Assembly: GCA_016700115.1 (NCBI GenBank)
Contig: CP064999.1
Coordinates: 5,265,501-5,329,500 of the forward strand
From: Sphingobacteriales bacterium
GTDB lineage: Bacteria > Bacteroidota > Bacteroidia > Chitinophagales > UBA2359
Direction: 5' to 3'
Length of the DNA: 64,000 bases
Of this stretch, positions 27,773-35,748 are shown one piece after another. The translations under genes were made by a program, and so were the position numbers. Numbering within the stretch: the first letter of the stretch is position 1; each line of letters opens with the position of its first letter. Under the pieces are notes generated by a model, which had not been told where the DNA came from, made no database searches, and saw only the letters and a list, made by a program, of their open reading frames with translations.

Positions 27773-28054
27773 ATGTCCTTGCAGATTTTTCCGGTTTTGT
27801 ACAAAAACGAGTATGTTCCTGCTACTTCATACACTAACCTAAAAAGGCTGTTTGAAAGGCAGTTTGACGACCAGTATAGTACAAAGTGTATTCAAGCTAT
27901 ATTTCAAGCAGCAAAACATAAAGCAGGTACAGATATACGTTTCATTCAGGAACTTTTGGGGCATAATAGCTCTAAAACTACCGAACGATATACCCATATA
28001 TGCAATCGAACTATCCAAAGGGTGCTAAGCCCTTTGGATAATTTGCTAAAGTAA
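27773..28054 (+). pseudogene. Tyrosine recombinase C-terminus with an internal deletion
   Basis: 93 codons. The end is typical XerC/D-like sequence: FIQELLGHNSSKTTERYTHI, with the nucleophilic Tyr in ERYTHI. Just upstream, IQAIFQAAKHKAG joins directly to TDIRF. In intact relatives about 20 residues, including HxLRHSFATHLLE, lie between these points, so the box with the catalytic His and Arg has been removed in frame. The N-terminal domain is also absent. It cannot be a working recombinase, although the frame is open. A TAATTTTG -7-like element lies about 40 bases upstream. Confidence 0.75.
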
Positions 28055-28132
28055 AAAACTAAAAATTGCGCAGGTTTTTGCGTATAAGTAGATGTTACCT
28101 GAAAGGCAAAGACAACACAAAGAACTAACAAC

Positions 28133-29809
28133 ATGGCAAAAATTCACACTCTCAAAATTTCAAATTTCAAAGGACTAAAAAGTTTTGAGCAGGTATTTGG
28201 TAAGACAGATTTTGTTTGTCTTATTGGTCGCGGTGATTCGGGTAAAACTTCAATACTAGAAGCAATTTCAGCAGTTCTTTCACCTAGCTGGAATTTAACT
28301 TTTTATGACACAGATTTTTTCAATGGTGATATAACCAATCCAATTGAGATAGAAGTTTCATTATGCGATTTACCTAACACACTCATTCAAGAGTCTAAAT
28401 TCGGACTTTTTATTCGTGGACTTGACACAGCTACAGATTTGATTCATGATGAAATTGAAGATAGTCATGAGACTATTCTTACAATTAAACTAATAGTCGA
28501 CAAAAATCTAGAACCCAAGTGGTTTGTAATAAATGGTCGAGAAACCCAGCAAACAATAGAAATTAGAGCAAATGATAGGGCTAGCCTTAATGTTTTTTTA
28601 GTTTCTGATTATATTGATCGCCATTTTTCATGGAGTAAAGGAAATCCACTATACTCATTGCTAAAAGAAGAAGATACGACTACTGAAAAAACTAATGTTA
28701 TTATTGATGCATTTAGAGAAGCAAAAGAAAAAATAGATTCAACTGCGTTTAGTCATCTTGACAGCGTTGTGGAGAAAATTAAGCTTTCAGCATCCACCTT
28801 GGGTGTTGATATCAGTGATATAAATACAACAATTGATTTCAAAGACATATCAATAAAAGATGGAAGGATTTGTTTGCATGAAAACACAGTTCCTTTTAGA
28901 CAAAAAGGCAAAGGTTCAAAAAGGCTAATTTCAATCGCAATACAGACCGAACTTGCAAAAACAGGAGGCATATTACTGATTGACGAAATTGAACAAGGCC
29001 TTGAACCAGATAGAGCCCAACATTTAGCAAAAACTCTAAAAAGTCAAAATAAAGGACAAATATTCATTACAACCCATTCACGGGATGTGATAGTAGAATT
29101 AGCAGCACAAGACATATTCAGAGTAAAAAAGGATAACTCAAATCTTTATTCTTTTGACTCATCCCTTCAAGCTTGCTTGAGAGGTAATCCAGAGGCTTTT
29201 TTTTCTGACCGTGTTTTAATATGTGAAGGGCCCACGGAAATTGGAATCTGCAGGAGTTTAAATGAGCATAGGGTTTCAAAAGGGAAAAATAACGTTGCAT
29301 TTTTAGGTGTTCGTTTTGCTAATGGGAATGGCTCGACTCAAATTGGATATGCAAATGGTTTCTTAAAGGCAGGTTATGGCGTTTGCCTTTTTTGCGATTC
29401 TGATGTTCCCGAAATCAATCTACAAAAAGAAGGCCTTAGAAATAGCGGAATTGTTGTAGTTGATTGTGAAGTCGACAACTCAACAGAAAATCAAATATTT
29501 CTTGATCTACCATGGGATGGAATTAAAGAGTTAATTAATTACCAAATTTCACAACTACAAGAATCAATAGAAGATAGTGTTAAATCTGGTTTCAAAAAAC
29601 ATGGTGAATTACCTAGCAATTGGATTGAAACTGATACAAAAGAAATCAGACAAGTTTTAGGGGATACTGCAAAGAAAAAATCATGGTTTAAAAGAACAGA
29701 TCATGGCGAATTTCTCGGAAAAATATGTTGCAAATATCTGGCTGAATCCAAAGGGAAAAGAATTGAAATGCAGATTGAAGAACTATCTAAATGGATAGAC
29801 AATGATTAA
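28133..29809 (+). CDS. gajA: Gabija-like GajA: OLD-family ATPase with TOPRIM nuclease
   Basis: 558 residues. Residues 1-350 are the OLD/SMC-like ATPase: Walker A IGRGDSGKTS (31-40), ABC-type signature GKGSKR (258-263), Walker B ILLIDEIEQGLEP (280-292, Asp284/Glu285) and H-loop TTHS (about 315). Residues about 360-470 are a TOPRIM domain: VLICEGPTE (Glu365) and FCDSD (Asp422, Asp424). In Gabija, GajA is a nucleotide-sensing DNA endonuclease that nicks phage DNA. Its stop region overlaps the start of the UvrD-like helicase by 8 bases, the classic gajA-gajB arrangement. Single OLD nucleases and other OLD-helicase systems are alternatives. Confidence 0.82.
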   Translation: MAKIHTLKISNFKGLKSFEQVFGKTDFVCLIGRGDSGKTSILEAISAVLSPSWNLTFYDTDFFNGDITNPIEIEVSLCDLPNTLIQESKFGLFIRGLDTATDLIHDEIEDSHETILTIKLIVDKNLEPKWFVINGRETQQTIEIRANDRASLNVFLVSDYIDRHFSWSKGNPLYSLLKEEDTTTEKTNVIIDAFREAKEKIDSTAFSHLDSVVEKIKLSASTLGVDISDINTTIDFKDISIKDGRICLHENTVPFRQKGKGSKRLISIAIQTELAKTGGILLIDEIEQGLEPDRAQHLAKTLKSQNKGQIFITTHSRDVIVELAAQDIFRVKKDNSNLYSFDSSLQACLRGNPEAFFSDRVLICEGPTEIGICRSLNEHRVSKGKNNVAFLGVRFANGNGSTQIGYANGFLKAGYGVCLFCDSDVPEINLQKEGLRNSGIVVVDCEVDNSTENQIFLDLPWDGIKELINYQISQLQESIEDSVKSGFKKHGELPSNWIETDTKEIRQVLGDTAKKKSWFKRTDHGEFLGKICCKYLAESKGKRIEMQIEELSKWIDND

Positions 29810-31235
29810 CTATATTGAATTTATCTCCAAGGAAAAAAGTATGTTAATAGCTCCAGCAGGTTTTGGCAAAACACATACTATTGCGGAATGTCTTAAGAAT
29901 ATTGAAAATAAAGAGAAACAACTTATTCTGACTCATACACATGCTGGTGTCGCTTCAATCAAAGAAAAAATTAAAAAGGAAGGAATACCAAATTCCATTT
30001 TTGAAGTAGAAACAATTACAAGTTTTGCACAAAAGTATGTCTTAGCCTTTTATACTGGAAATGATTTGCCAAATCAAGAAGATAGTAAATTATATTACCC
30101 ATTTATTATTGAAAAGGCGATTACTCTTTTTAAACTCAAACCAATACGACAAATTATTTTTAACACCTATAAAGGTTTGTTTGTTGATGAATATCAAGAT
30201 TGTATTGTTAGCCAACATAACTTAGTTCTTTCGCTTGCAGAAATACTCCCAACTCATATTCTAGGTGATTTCCTTCAAGGAATATTTGGCTTTAATGAAG
30301 AGCAACTTGTTGATTTGAATGATCCATTAGCAATGAAAGGATTTATTGACGCAAAATATGAGTTAGATAAACCGCAACGTTGGTTGAATGGGAATAATGC
30401 TGCGTTAGGTGCTGATTTGAAAAGCATAAGAGAAGATATTATTGGCAAGAAAGAAGTTGATTTAACTAAATATTCTTCAATAGAATTGAAATTGATCACT
30501 GAACAGGATTTGTATAACCCAATGACCAACTATTGTCAACAAATAAGAAAGCTATTGAAAGAGAAAAGTGTGCTTTTATTACATCCAGATTCAACTAGTG
30601 TTTACCCTAGATTAAAGATAATTAAAACATTCAATAATGGATTTACATTGGTGGAATCTATTGATGATAAGGAATTCTATACTTTGGCTAAGGAAGCCGA
30701 TTTGATTACAAAAGAGAACATCCGCATAAATCTAGTTGCTTTGTGCAAAAAAATATTCAATAAAACTGGAGTCGACAATTGGTTTAATGAGAAGGGATTA
30801 AAAAAGAAAAATAGACCAGAAGATAAAGCTCAACTGACATCTATTGAAACTCAAATTAACTCGTTCGAAAAGGAATTCTCATTTTTTAAATTCGCTCAAT
30901 TATTAAGAGACGTAAAAAATCTATCGGAGATTAAATGTTACAGAAAAGAGTTATTTAAAACATTGTGCAAAGCTATAGAAGAAGCGGAGTTACAGCAAAT
31001 ATCTGTTTTTGAATCTATGAATAACAAAAGAAACCAAACTAGGAGGATTGGAAGGAAAATTTATGGAAGATGCATAGGAACAACTTTATTAACAAAGGGA
31101 TTGGAATTTGACACAGTAGCAATATTAAATGCGCATAAATTTGAATGCCCAAAACATTTATATGTTGCCATGACTCGCGCATCTAAACGTCTGATAGTAT
31201 TTACTAACAAATCAACTTTGAACCCATACAAATGA
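29802..31235 (+). CDS. gajB: Gabija-like GajB: UvrD/PcrA-type helicase
   Basis: 477 residues, within the usual GajB range. Superfamily 1 motifs: Walker A APAGFGKTHT (17-26), motif Ia-like LILTHTHAGVASIK, Walker B GLFVDEYQDC (Asp129/Glu130), a motif III-like HILGDFLQGIFGF, and motif VI LYVAMTRASKRLIV near the C-terminus. It overlaps gajA by 8 bases, so the two are translationally coupled. In Gabija the helicase-like subunit is needed with GajA for phage defence. Nothing suggests truncation. Confidence 0.82.
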   Translation: MINYIEFISKEKSMLIAPAGFGKTHTIAECLKNIENKEKQLILTHTHAGVASIKEKIKKEGIPNSIFEVETITSFAQKYVLAFYTGNDLPNQEDSKLYYPFIIEKAITLFKLKPIRQIIFNTYKGLFVDEYQDCIVSQHNLVLSLAEILPTHILGDFLQGIFGFNEEQLVDLNDPLAMKGFIDAKYELDKPQRWLNGNNAALGADLKSIREDIIGKKEVDLTKYSSIELKLITEQDLYNPMTNYCQQIRKLLKEKSVLLLHPDSTSVYPRLKIIKTFNNGFTLVESIDDKEFYTLAKEADLITKENIRINLVALCKKIFNKTGVDNWFNEKGLKKKNRPEDKAQLTSIETQINSFEKEFSFFKFAQLLRDVKNLSEIKCYRKELFKTLCKAIEEAELQQISVFESMNNKRNQTRRIGRKIYGRCIGTTLLTKGLEFDTVAILNAHKFECPKHLYVAMTRASKRLIVFTNKSTLNPYK

Positions 31236-31242
31236 AATGCCC

Positions 31243-31378
31243 AGCAGGTAACAGCACATTTGCAATAGGAGGGGTTTCGTGCTTCGCAGACAGTTTAGTG
31301 GTAGCCGAAAGTTTTGCACTCCGCATCAACATTGGAGGCAAAAATCCCGCCCATCTCAAATCTGCGAAACGTTATGCC
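31243..31378 (+). other. attC-like recombination site after gajB
   Basis: Two imperfectly complementary arms bracket a loop. The left arm starts with GGTAACAGCACATTTG (31247-31262) and runs on to AGGAGGGGTTT; the right arm runs from AAAATCCCGCCCATCTCAAA to GCGAAACGTTATGCC (31340-31377). Aligning the left arm with the reverse complement of the right gives TAAC, GCA, ATTTG, AT, GGG and TTT matches in order. Position right after a stop codon, length of about 135 bases and the terminal GTTATGC fit an integron cassette attC site. This was recognised by eye, not by a covariance model. Confidence 0.55.
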
Positions 31379-31492
31379 TTATGTTATGTCAACTTTGATA
31401 ACATCAAAAATGAGTGCAAAAAACGAAACTATTAAAGTGACGACATCAGTAAAGGACTATTACTTCATTGTGCAAGACTACTCTTTTTAGGA

Positions 31493-31738
31493 ATGGCAGA
31501 CCTTCCTATTGGTTATTACACTTTCTTAAGAATATTGGTGACAATCGGTGCAGTTAGTGTGGTAGTAGCAGAGTTTGAAAACGGATTAAACTTTTGGACG
31601 ATTTCATTTGGTATCATTGCAATACTTTTAAATCCTTTAATTTCTGTTTATCTAAATGACAAAGCCGCATGGATGGTAATAGACCTAATTTGCGGAGCAT
31701 TATTCGTAATAAAATCATTTCCTCTTAAACAAAAATAA
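31493..31738 (+). CDS. Small DUF6804-like membrane protein with a frameshifted 5' end
   Basis: The intact part is 81 residues with two or three hydrophobic segments, including ADLPIGYYTFLRIL and ISFGIIAILLNPLI. The match to DUF6804-type proteins suggests the true start lies at ATG 31410 (MSAKNETIKVTTSVK). One base lost near 31451 breaks the frame: the upstream sequence and GLLLHCARLLFLG join only after restoring it. Without the shift the first membrane helix would be lost. It is therefore either a pseudogene or shortened to the ATG at 31493. Function unknown. Confidence 0.6.
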   Translation: MADLPIGYYTFLRILVTIGAVSVVVAEFENGLNFWTISFGIIAILLNPLISVYLNDKAAWMVIDLICGALFVIKSFPLKQK

Positions 31739-31740
31739 AT

Positions 31741-31992
31741 ATGAAAGCAATCTTCGTTTCTCTTTACGGTGTGTTCGCAGTTACAGCAATCATCACGCAC
31801 ATTTGGACTGTTATTATCGCCTTTACTGAAGGCGGTTTCTTTGGAGGAATATTAACTTTATTCCTTCCTGTTTTGGGTGAACTCTATTGGATGTTCAAAA
31901 TGTTTGGCGAAAATGACACTTACGCATACATTGCATTAGCACATTTAATTTTGGCAATTCCTTTTTCAATGTTTGGACGAGGTGAAAGATAA
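31741..31992 (+). CDS. Small membrane protein
   Basis: 83 residues with three likely membrane helices (FVSLYGVFAVTAIITHIWTV, GGILTLFLPVLGELYWMF and IALAHLILAIPFSMF). I do not recognise the family. It starts 2 bases after the previous stop, so it belongs to the same transcript. No catalytic motif is visible. Context is an accessory cassette between an attC-like site and the HNH-like gene. Confidence 0.65.
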   Translation: MKAIFVSLYGVFAVTAIITHIWTVIIAFTEGGFFGGILTLFLPVLGELYWMFKMFGENDTYAYIALAHLILAIPFSMFGRGER

Positions 31993-32013
31993 TATTGAAA
32001 TATATTTAACCGA

Positions 32014-32868
32014 ATGAGAACTGAAACTTCTATATGTTTACTTTGCCAGCAGAACAATTCGACAAAGGAAAACTCTCACATTATTCCTAAGTTCATGACC
32101 AAATCTCTTTTGGGTGAAAATAAGGTTAAAAGAGGTTATATAATTGGTTCAGACAGAGCACATAAAGCTCCCGAATTTTCGCAAGACACCCCTAAAGAAG
32201 ATTTTATTCTTTGCGACAGTTGCGAACAGTATTTTTGTGTTTTAGAAACATACATTGCAACAAGGTTACACAATCGCCTTTGGGATATTAGACATATTCA
32301 ACAATTCAGCACTTATCAAAATCAGGGAGGTATTACTTGGAAAGTTTGTGAACAAATTCACCCACTAATTTTTCGACTTTTTATTTATTCCATTATTTGG
32401 CGTTGTCATATTTCAGCAACAGACCTCTGTAAAGATTTTGCGTTAAACACTGACGAATCCGAAATTCTTCGGACAACACTTTTCTCATATAAGTATGACA
32501 AGCAACAAGATTTGCTAAATAACATTGGACAATTCACAAAATCATTTCCAACACTTCCATTTCTGTTTTTTACCGCAGACAGTTTTAATGACAAGACAAG
32601 TAACACATTATTTATTAATCCTTCAATTAAAAATCCGTATCAACTTGTTCTCAATGAGTATATGCTCATTTTTTCATTTGACTTAAACGAAGACCAGAAA
32701 AAATTCGACTTCTTAAATAACACCGACAGTTCAAAAATTAAAATCGGCTATTTCACGACAGAACTTTGGGAAAGTTTGAGAAATCAACTTCTGCAAATGG
32801 TAGCAAAGAAAGCATTTGAGAATATGCAAAAGTATGGAGAGGTTCCTTGGGTAATAAAACAAGAGTGA
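32014..32868 (+). CDS. Protein with an N-terminal HNH-like double-CxxC zinc motif
   Basis: 284 residues, cytoplasmic. The first 75 residues have CLLCQQNNSTKENSHIIPKF and then LCDSCEQYF: two CxxC pairs flanking HxIP, the pattern of HNH-type endonucleases and related zinc-binding folds. The rest is helical with aromatic-rich stretches (FRLFIYSIIWRCHISATDLC) and does not match anything I know. Similar proteins are scattered in Bacteroidota accessory regions. It starts 21 bases after the small membrane protein gene and is followed by IS1182-derived element 2. A DNA-cleaving role is possible but unproven, because the catalytic His is not certain. Confidence 0.6.
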   Translation: MRTETSICLLCQQNNSTKENSHIIPKFMTKSLLGENKVKRGYIIGSDRAHKAPEFSQDTPKEDFILCDSCEQYFCVLETYIATRLHNRLWDIRHIQQFSTYQNQGGITWKVCEQIHPLIFRLFIYSIIWRCHISATDLCKDFALNTDESEILRTTLFSYKYDKQQDLLNNIGQFTKSFPTLPFLFFTADSFNDKTSNTLFINPSIKNPYQLVLNEYMLIFSFDLNEDQKKFDFLNNTDSSKIKIGYFTTELWESLRNQLLQMVAKKAFENMQKYGEVPWVIKQE

Positions 32869-32920
32869 AGAAAAAACGGTTATCCAATTTAACAAAAAAC
32901 CTTAATGAAAGATGCACAAA

Positions 32921-33230
32921 GGCATAACACGGATAACCATTACACAACTACTCAAAAACCACTAAATACCCGATTTAAAAAAAACGTTACCATCAAATTA
33001 AAGGATTTTGTTGATTTGTTATTAACCCGATTTTGACAAATCAAGATGTTCAACTAAAGCATCAATCAACCACACAGGGTTATCAGCTATGAAGCTGCTC
33101 TCCAAACAGATTATTTACATCTGCCGGTGGGGTCTTGCTTGTAAGTATGCCATAGCTTAAAATTAAGCATTTTTTGTTACGGCTTAAAATATCTTTGTAT
33201 TTTTGTGATAGGTTTTTTCACAGACTACCA
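32921..33230 (-). mobile_element. IS1182-derived element copy 2 (MITE-like, ~310 bp)
   Basis: Left half with GGCATAACACGG and CAACTACTCAAAAACC, middle AACCCGATTTTGACAAATC, and right half that on the minus strand reads MAYLQARPHRQM, stop, then ESSFIADNPVWLIDALVEHL and DLSKSG, an IS1182-type transposase N-terminus. The rest of the transposase is deleted at the same point as in copies 3 and 5. An outward + strand promoter is at its right end. Confidence 0.8.
33198..33205 (+). promoter_or_regulatory. Outward promoter of element copy 2 (TATTTTTG)
   Basis: Matches TAnnTTTG. A TTTTTTG run sits about 21 bases upstream as a -33 candidate. It faces the MNT/HEPN operon, whose GTG start is 52 bases downstream. 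Confidence 0.55.
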
Positions 33231-33256
33231 TTCGTAGCTATTTTAAAAATAAAAAA

Positions 33257-33541
33257 GTGAAAATAGAAGAATTAAAAGATAAAGTAATGCCTATTATAAT
33301 TCGGCACCAAATAAAACGGGTTGGGATATTCGGTTCGATTGCAAAAGGGAAAGCGACTTCCAAAAGCGATATTGATATTTTGGTTGAACTGGGGAACAAA
33401 ATAAGTTTGCTGGAATTCGTCGGAATAAAATACGAACTGGAGGATTTGCTGGGAAGAAAGGTGGATTTGGTCGAATACCAAGCGGTCAAACCAAGGTTGA
33501 AAAATCGCATCATGTCAGAAGAAATCAGGATTTATGGCTAA
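33257..33541 (+). CDS. mntA: MNT-domain nucleotidyltransferase antitoxin
   Basis: 94 residues of the minimal nucleotidyltransferase fold. The signature is GIFGSIAKGKATSKSDIDIL, with the GS pair at 26-27 and metal-binding Asp38 and Asp40. In MntA-HepT systems this protein inactivates the HEPN toxin by AMPylating a tyrosine. The start is GTG at 33257. It overlaps the HEPN gene by 8 bases, the usual arrangement. Expression is probably driven by the promoter in element copy 2. Confidence 0.88.
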   Translation: MKIEELKDKVMPIIIRHQIKRVGIFGSIAKGKATSKSDIDILVELGNKISLLEFVGIKYELEDLLGRKVDLVEYQAVKPRLKNRIMSEEIRIYG

Positions 33542-33893
33542 GAAGAAAATACGGAACGAACTGGTTTTCCTTGAAGACATTTTGGAATGTATTGAGAAGA
33601 TAGAAGAATATATTGAAGACCTAACAGAAAAAGAGTTTGAGGAAAATTCAGTAAAACAAGATGCTGTCATTCGGCGGATTGAGATAATTGGTGAAGCGGC
33701 CAAAAACATTTCAACTGAAACAAGGAATAAATATCCGGATATTCGTTGGAGGGAAATTGCGGGGATGAGAGATGTTGTCATCCACCAATATTTTGGAGTA
33801 ACGATTGGAATGGTATGGAGGGTTGCTACCTCTGAGATTCCAAATTTAAAAGAAAAAATAGTAGCGATAATAAATGAGATAGAAGAGAAATAG
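33534..33893 (+). CDS. hepT: HEPN-domain toxin (HepT-like RNase)
   Basis: 119 residues, all helical. The HEPN catalytic motif RX4HXY is complete: Arg79, His84 and Tyr86 in RDVVIHQYFG. In characterised HepT proteins the Arg/His pair cleaves RNA and the Tyr is AMPylated by MntA. It overlaps the antitoxin gene by 8 bases and forms a compact toxin-antitoxin cassette. All motif residues are present, so the toxin is probably functional. Confidence 0.87.
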   Translation: MAKKKIRNELVFLEDILECIEKIEEYIEDLTEKEFEENSVKQDAVIRRIEIIGEAAKNISTETRNKYPDIRWREIAGMRDVVIHQYFGVTIGMVWRVATSEIPNLKEKIVAIINEIEEK

Positions 33894-33971
33894 AAGCGGC
33901 CACAAATAGCACGTTCCTGTTAACCACCCCTGTCAAATCAGACTTCTTGCATATTGAAACAAGACAGATAA

Positions 33972-34097
33972 CAAATAAACTTTGTAATAGCGATACACGG
34001 TTTCATAAAGAAAGTCGTCAAAGTTCCGGCAAACGAAATTGACCGAGCAGTAGGACTTAGAGACAAATATTTTAACAACAAACAAAAAATTAACTCT
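33972..34097 (+). pseudogene. HigB/RelE-type toxin remnant (C-terminal 42 codons)
   Basis: After a stop at 33969-33971 the frame reads INFVIAIHGFIKKVVKVPAN and then EIDRAVGLRDKYFNN, the C-terminal end of a HigB/RelE-type toxin (HGFIKK plus a basic helix ending in a Tyr). About 50 N-terminal residues are missing. It runs in frame into the HigA gene without a stop, so only a stump of the toxin remains. Confidence 0.6.
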
Positions 34098-34424
34098 TTG
34101 GCAACTAAAGAATTAAAGACTTACACCCTTGCCGAGATGAAAGACAAGTATATCGGCAAAGTTGGGGCACAGGAACGGGACGAATACGAATATGAACTTC
34201 GTATGGACGTTTTGGGAAAGATGATTAAAGCAGCCAGACAAGAAAGAAATTTGACACAAGAAGAACTCGGACGACTTGTAGGAGTTCTGAAAGCCCAAAT
34301 TTCAAAACTTAAAAGCAGTGCTAACAGTGCGAAAATTGACACTATTATTAGAGTGTTCAGGGCTTTGAAAGCAGAAATCAACTTTAACGTAAAACTTGAA
34401 ATCAACTTTGTCAAACTCGCTTGA
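34098..34424 (+). CDS. higA: HigA-like helix-turn-helix antitoxin
   Basis: 108 residues. The N-terminus YTLAEMKDKYIGKVGAQERDE is typical of HigA antitoxins that pair with RelE-type HigB. Residues about 40-75 form an HTH (MIKAARQERNLTQEELGRLV), followed by a recognition helix and a C-terminal strand pair. The start is a TTG at 34098; the frame is open upstream into the toxin stump, so the true start is uncertain. With its toxin truncated, it is probably an orphan. Element copy 3 follows 21 bases later. Confidence 0.75.
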   Translation: MATKELKTYTLAEMKDKYIGKVGAQERDEYEYELRMDVLGKMIKAARQERNLTQEELGRLVGVLKAQISKLKSSANSAKIDTIIRVFRALKAEINFNVKLEINFVKLA

Positions 34425-34445
34425 CAGAAAAGACAACCGAACCCC

Positions 34446-34727
34446 CAACACGGGTAACTATTTCACAACTACTCAAAAACCAATAAATACCCGATTTTAA
34501 AAAAAAAGTTGCCTTCAAATTAAAGGATTTTGTTGATTTGTTATTAACCCGATTTCGACAAATCAAGATGTTCAACTAAAGCATCAATCAACCGCACACG
34601 GTTATCAGCTATGAAGCTGCTCTCAAACAGATTATTTGCATCTGCCGGTGGGGTGTTGCTTGTAAGTATGCCATAGCTTAAAATATTATTGTACTTTTGT
34701 TACCGGTTATTCACAGGCTGCCGTTAG
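34446..34727 (-). mobile_element. IS1182-derived element copy 3 (MITE-like, ~280 bp)
   Basis: Same architecture and same internal junction as copies 2 and 5. On the minus strand it reads MAYLQATPHRQMQIICL and, after a one-base deletion in this copy, ...DNRVRLIDALVEHL. Its right end abuts the next cargo frame (GCTGCCGTTAGC). Confidence 0.8.
34692..34699 (+). promoter_or_regulatory. Outward promoter of element copy 3 (TACTTTTG)
   Basis: Matches TAnnTTTG. It lies 44 bases before the GTG of the next gene. No clear -33 TTG at standard spacing. Confidence 0.5.
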
Positions 34728-34743
34728 CAATAAGTATTACAAA

Positions 34744-34965
34744 GTGGTGGAAACCGCAGACAACTTGGTTATTTGGCGTGATATGGCGCTAGGTGAAGAT
34801 GACAGCAAAGCCATTAAAGAAATTGCAAAGAAATACCCCGAAGCCACACAAGTAGAAGTCAATTATGATTTCAACATATTGGCAACGCTAAAAGACAAGC
34901 AATTAGAAGTGAGCAAAAGGGTATTAGGGCTCACTGTTATTCAAGCAGACATTTTTAATCAGTAA
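34744..34965 (+). CDS. Short protein upstream of Fic, possibly 5'-truncated
   Basis: 73 residues from a GTG (MVETADNLVIWRDMALGEDD...). The same frame is open back through SNKYYK and into element copy 3 without a stop, so the gene may have lost its 5' end when the element arrived. The sequence is charged, with a mixed alpha/beta pattern (KEIAKKYPEATQVEVNYDFN); I do not recognise it. It ends 4 bases before the fic gene, so it is probably co-transcribed and may be a Fic partner. Confidence 0.5.
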   Translation: MVETADNLVIWRDMALGEDDSKAIKEIAKKYPEATQVEVNYDFNILATLKDKQLEVSKRVLGLTVIQADIFNQ

Positions 34966-34969
34966 TCAA

Positions 34970-35743
34970 ATGGAGTTACAGATAATACCAAACAGCCTGC
35001 TTGATTCCTACCTTGCAGAAGTTCCTAAAGGCTTGCAAAGGGCATTTGATGCTTTACAAGATGCCGAATTGTCAACCCCGAATTTTAGTTTTTACACTTC
35101 AGTTGCATCCGTTTTTAGCAGTAAAATAGAAGGAGAAGCTATAGAGTTGGACAGTTATATCAAACACAAACGAGACGGTTTAGCTTTTGAGCCAGATTAC
35201 ACAAAAAAGATAGATGATCTGTATGGATCTTATGTATTTGCTCAAAACAACCGACTCACGGAAAGTAACGTCAAAGAAGCACATAAATTAATGAGTAAGC
35301 ATATTGTTGCCAAAGGTTGGCAAGGAAAATATCGTCATCAAAATATGTATATGGCTACGGATGATGGCAGAATAGAGTATGTAGCGGCCATCCCGCAAAT
35401 AGTAGAAAGTGAAATGAGCAAGTTTTTTGAAGATATTTCCATTTTGCTTAACCGTCCTTTGTCCATAGAACAGGTTTTTTACTATGCTGCGATGATACAT
35501 TTAGTTTTTGTAAAAATTCACCCGTGGAATGATGGGAATGGAAGAAGTGCCAGATTGATTGAAAAATGGTTTATGGCAGAGAAGTTAGGTGAAAAAGCCT
35601 GGTTTATACAAAGTGAAAAAATGTATTATCAGGCACATCAAACCTACTATAGAAATATCAGAGCTATTGGATTAGAATATGAAGAACTTGATTACAGTAA
35701 GTCATTACCCTTTACACTCATGCTGCCTAAAGCAATCATATAA
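34970..35743 (+). CDS. Fic-domain AMP-transferase
   Basis: 257 residues. The active-site motif is HPWNDGNGRSAR (His184), the full HxFx(D/E)GNxRxxR form with Trp for Phe, expected to transfer AMP to target proteins. An inhibitory motif near the N-terminus, SSKIEGE (Ser50, Glu54, Gly55), fits class II Fic proteins that carry their own autoinhibitory helix, so the protein is probably held inactive until triggered. It is 4 bases after the 73-aa gene and 5 bases before the 94-aa gene, making a three-gene unit driven by the element copy 3 promoter. Confidence 0.87.
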   Translation: MELQIIPNSLLDSYLAEVPKGLQRAFDALQDAELSTPNFSFYTSVASVFSSKIEGEAIELDSYIKHKRDGLAFEPDYTKKIDDLYGSYVFAQNNRLTESNVKEAHKLMSKHIVAKGWQGKYRHQNMYMATDDGRIEYVAAIPQIVESEMSKFFEDISILLNRPLSIEQVFYYAAMIHLVFVKIHPWNDGNGRSARLIEKWFMAEKLGEKAWFIQSEKMYYQAHQTYYRNIRAIGLEYEELDYSKSLPFTLMLPKAII

Positions 35744-35748
35744 GGATA

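Noticed and set aside
31232..31435. 67-codon + strand frame
   Set aside because: It runs through the attC-like inverted-repeat site, and its composition follows that structure.
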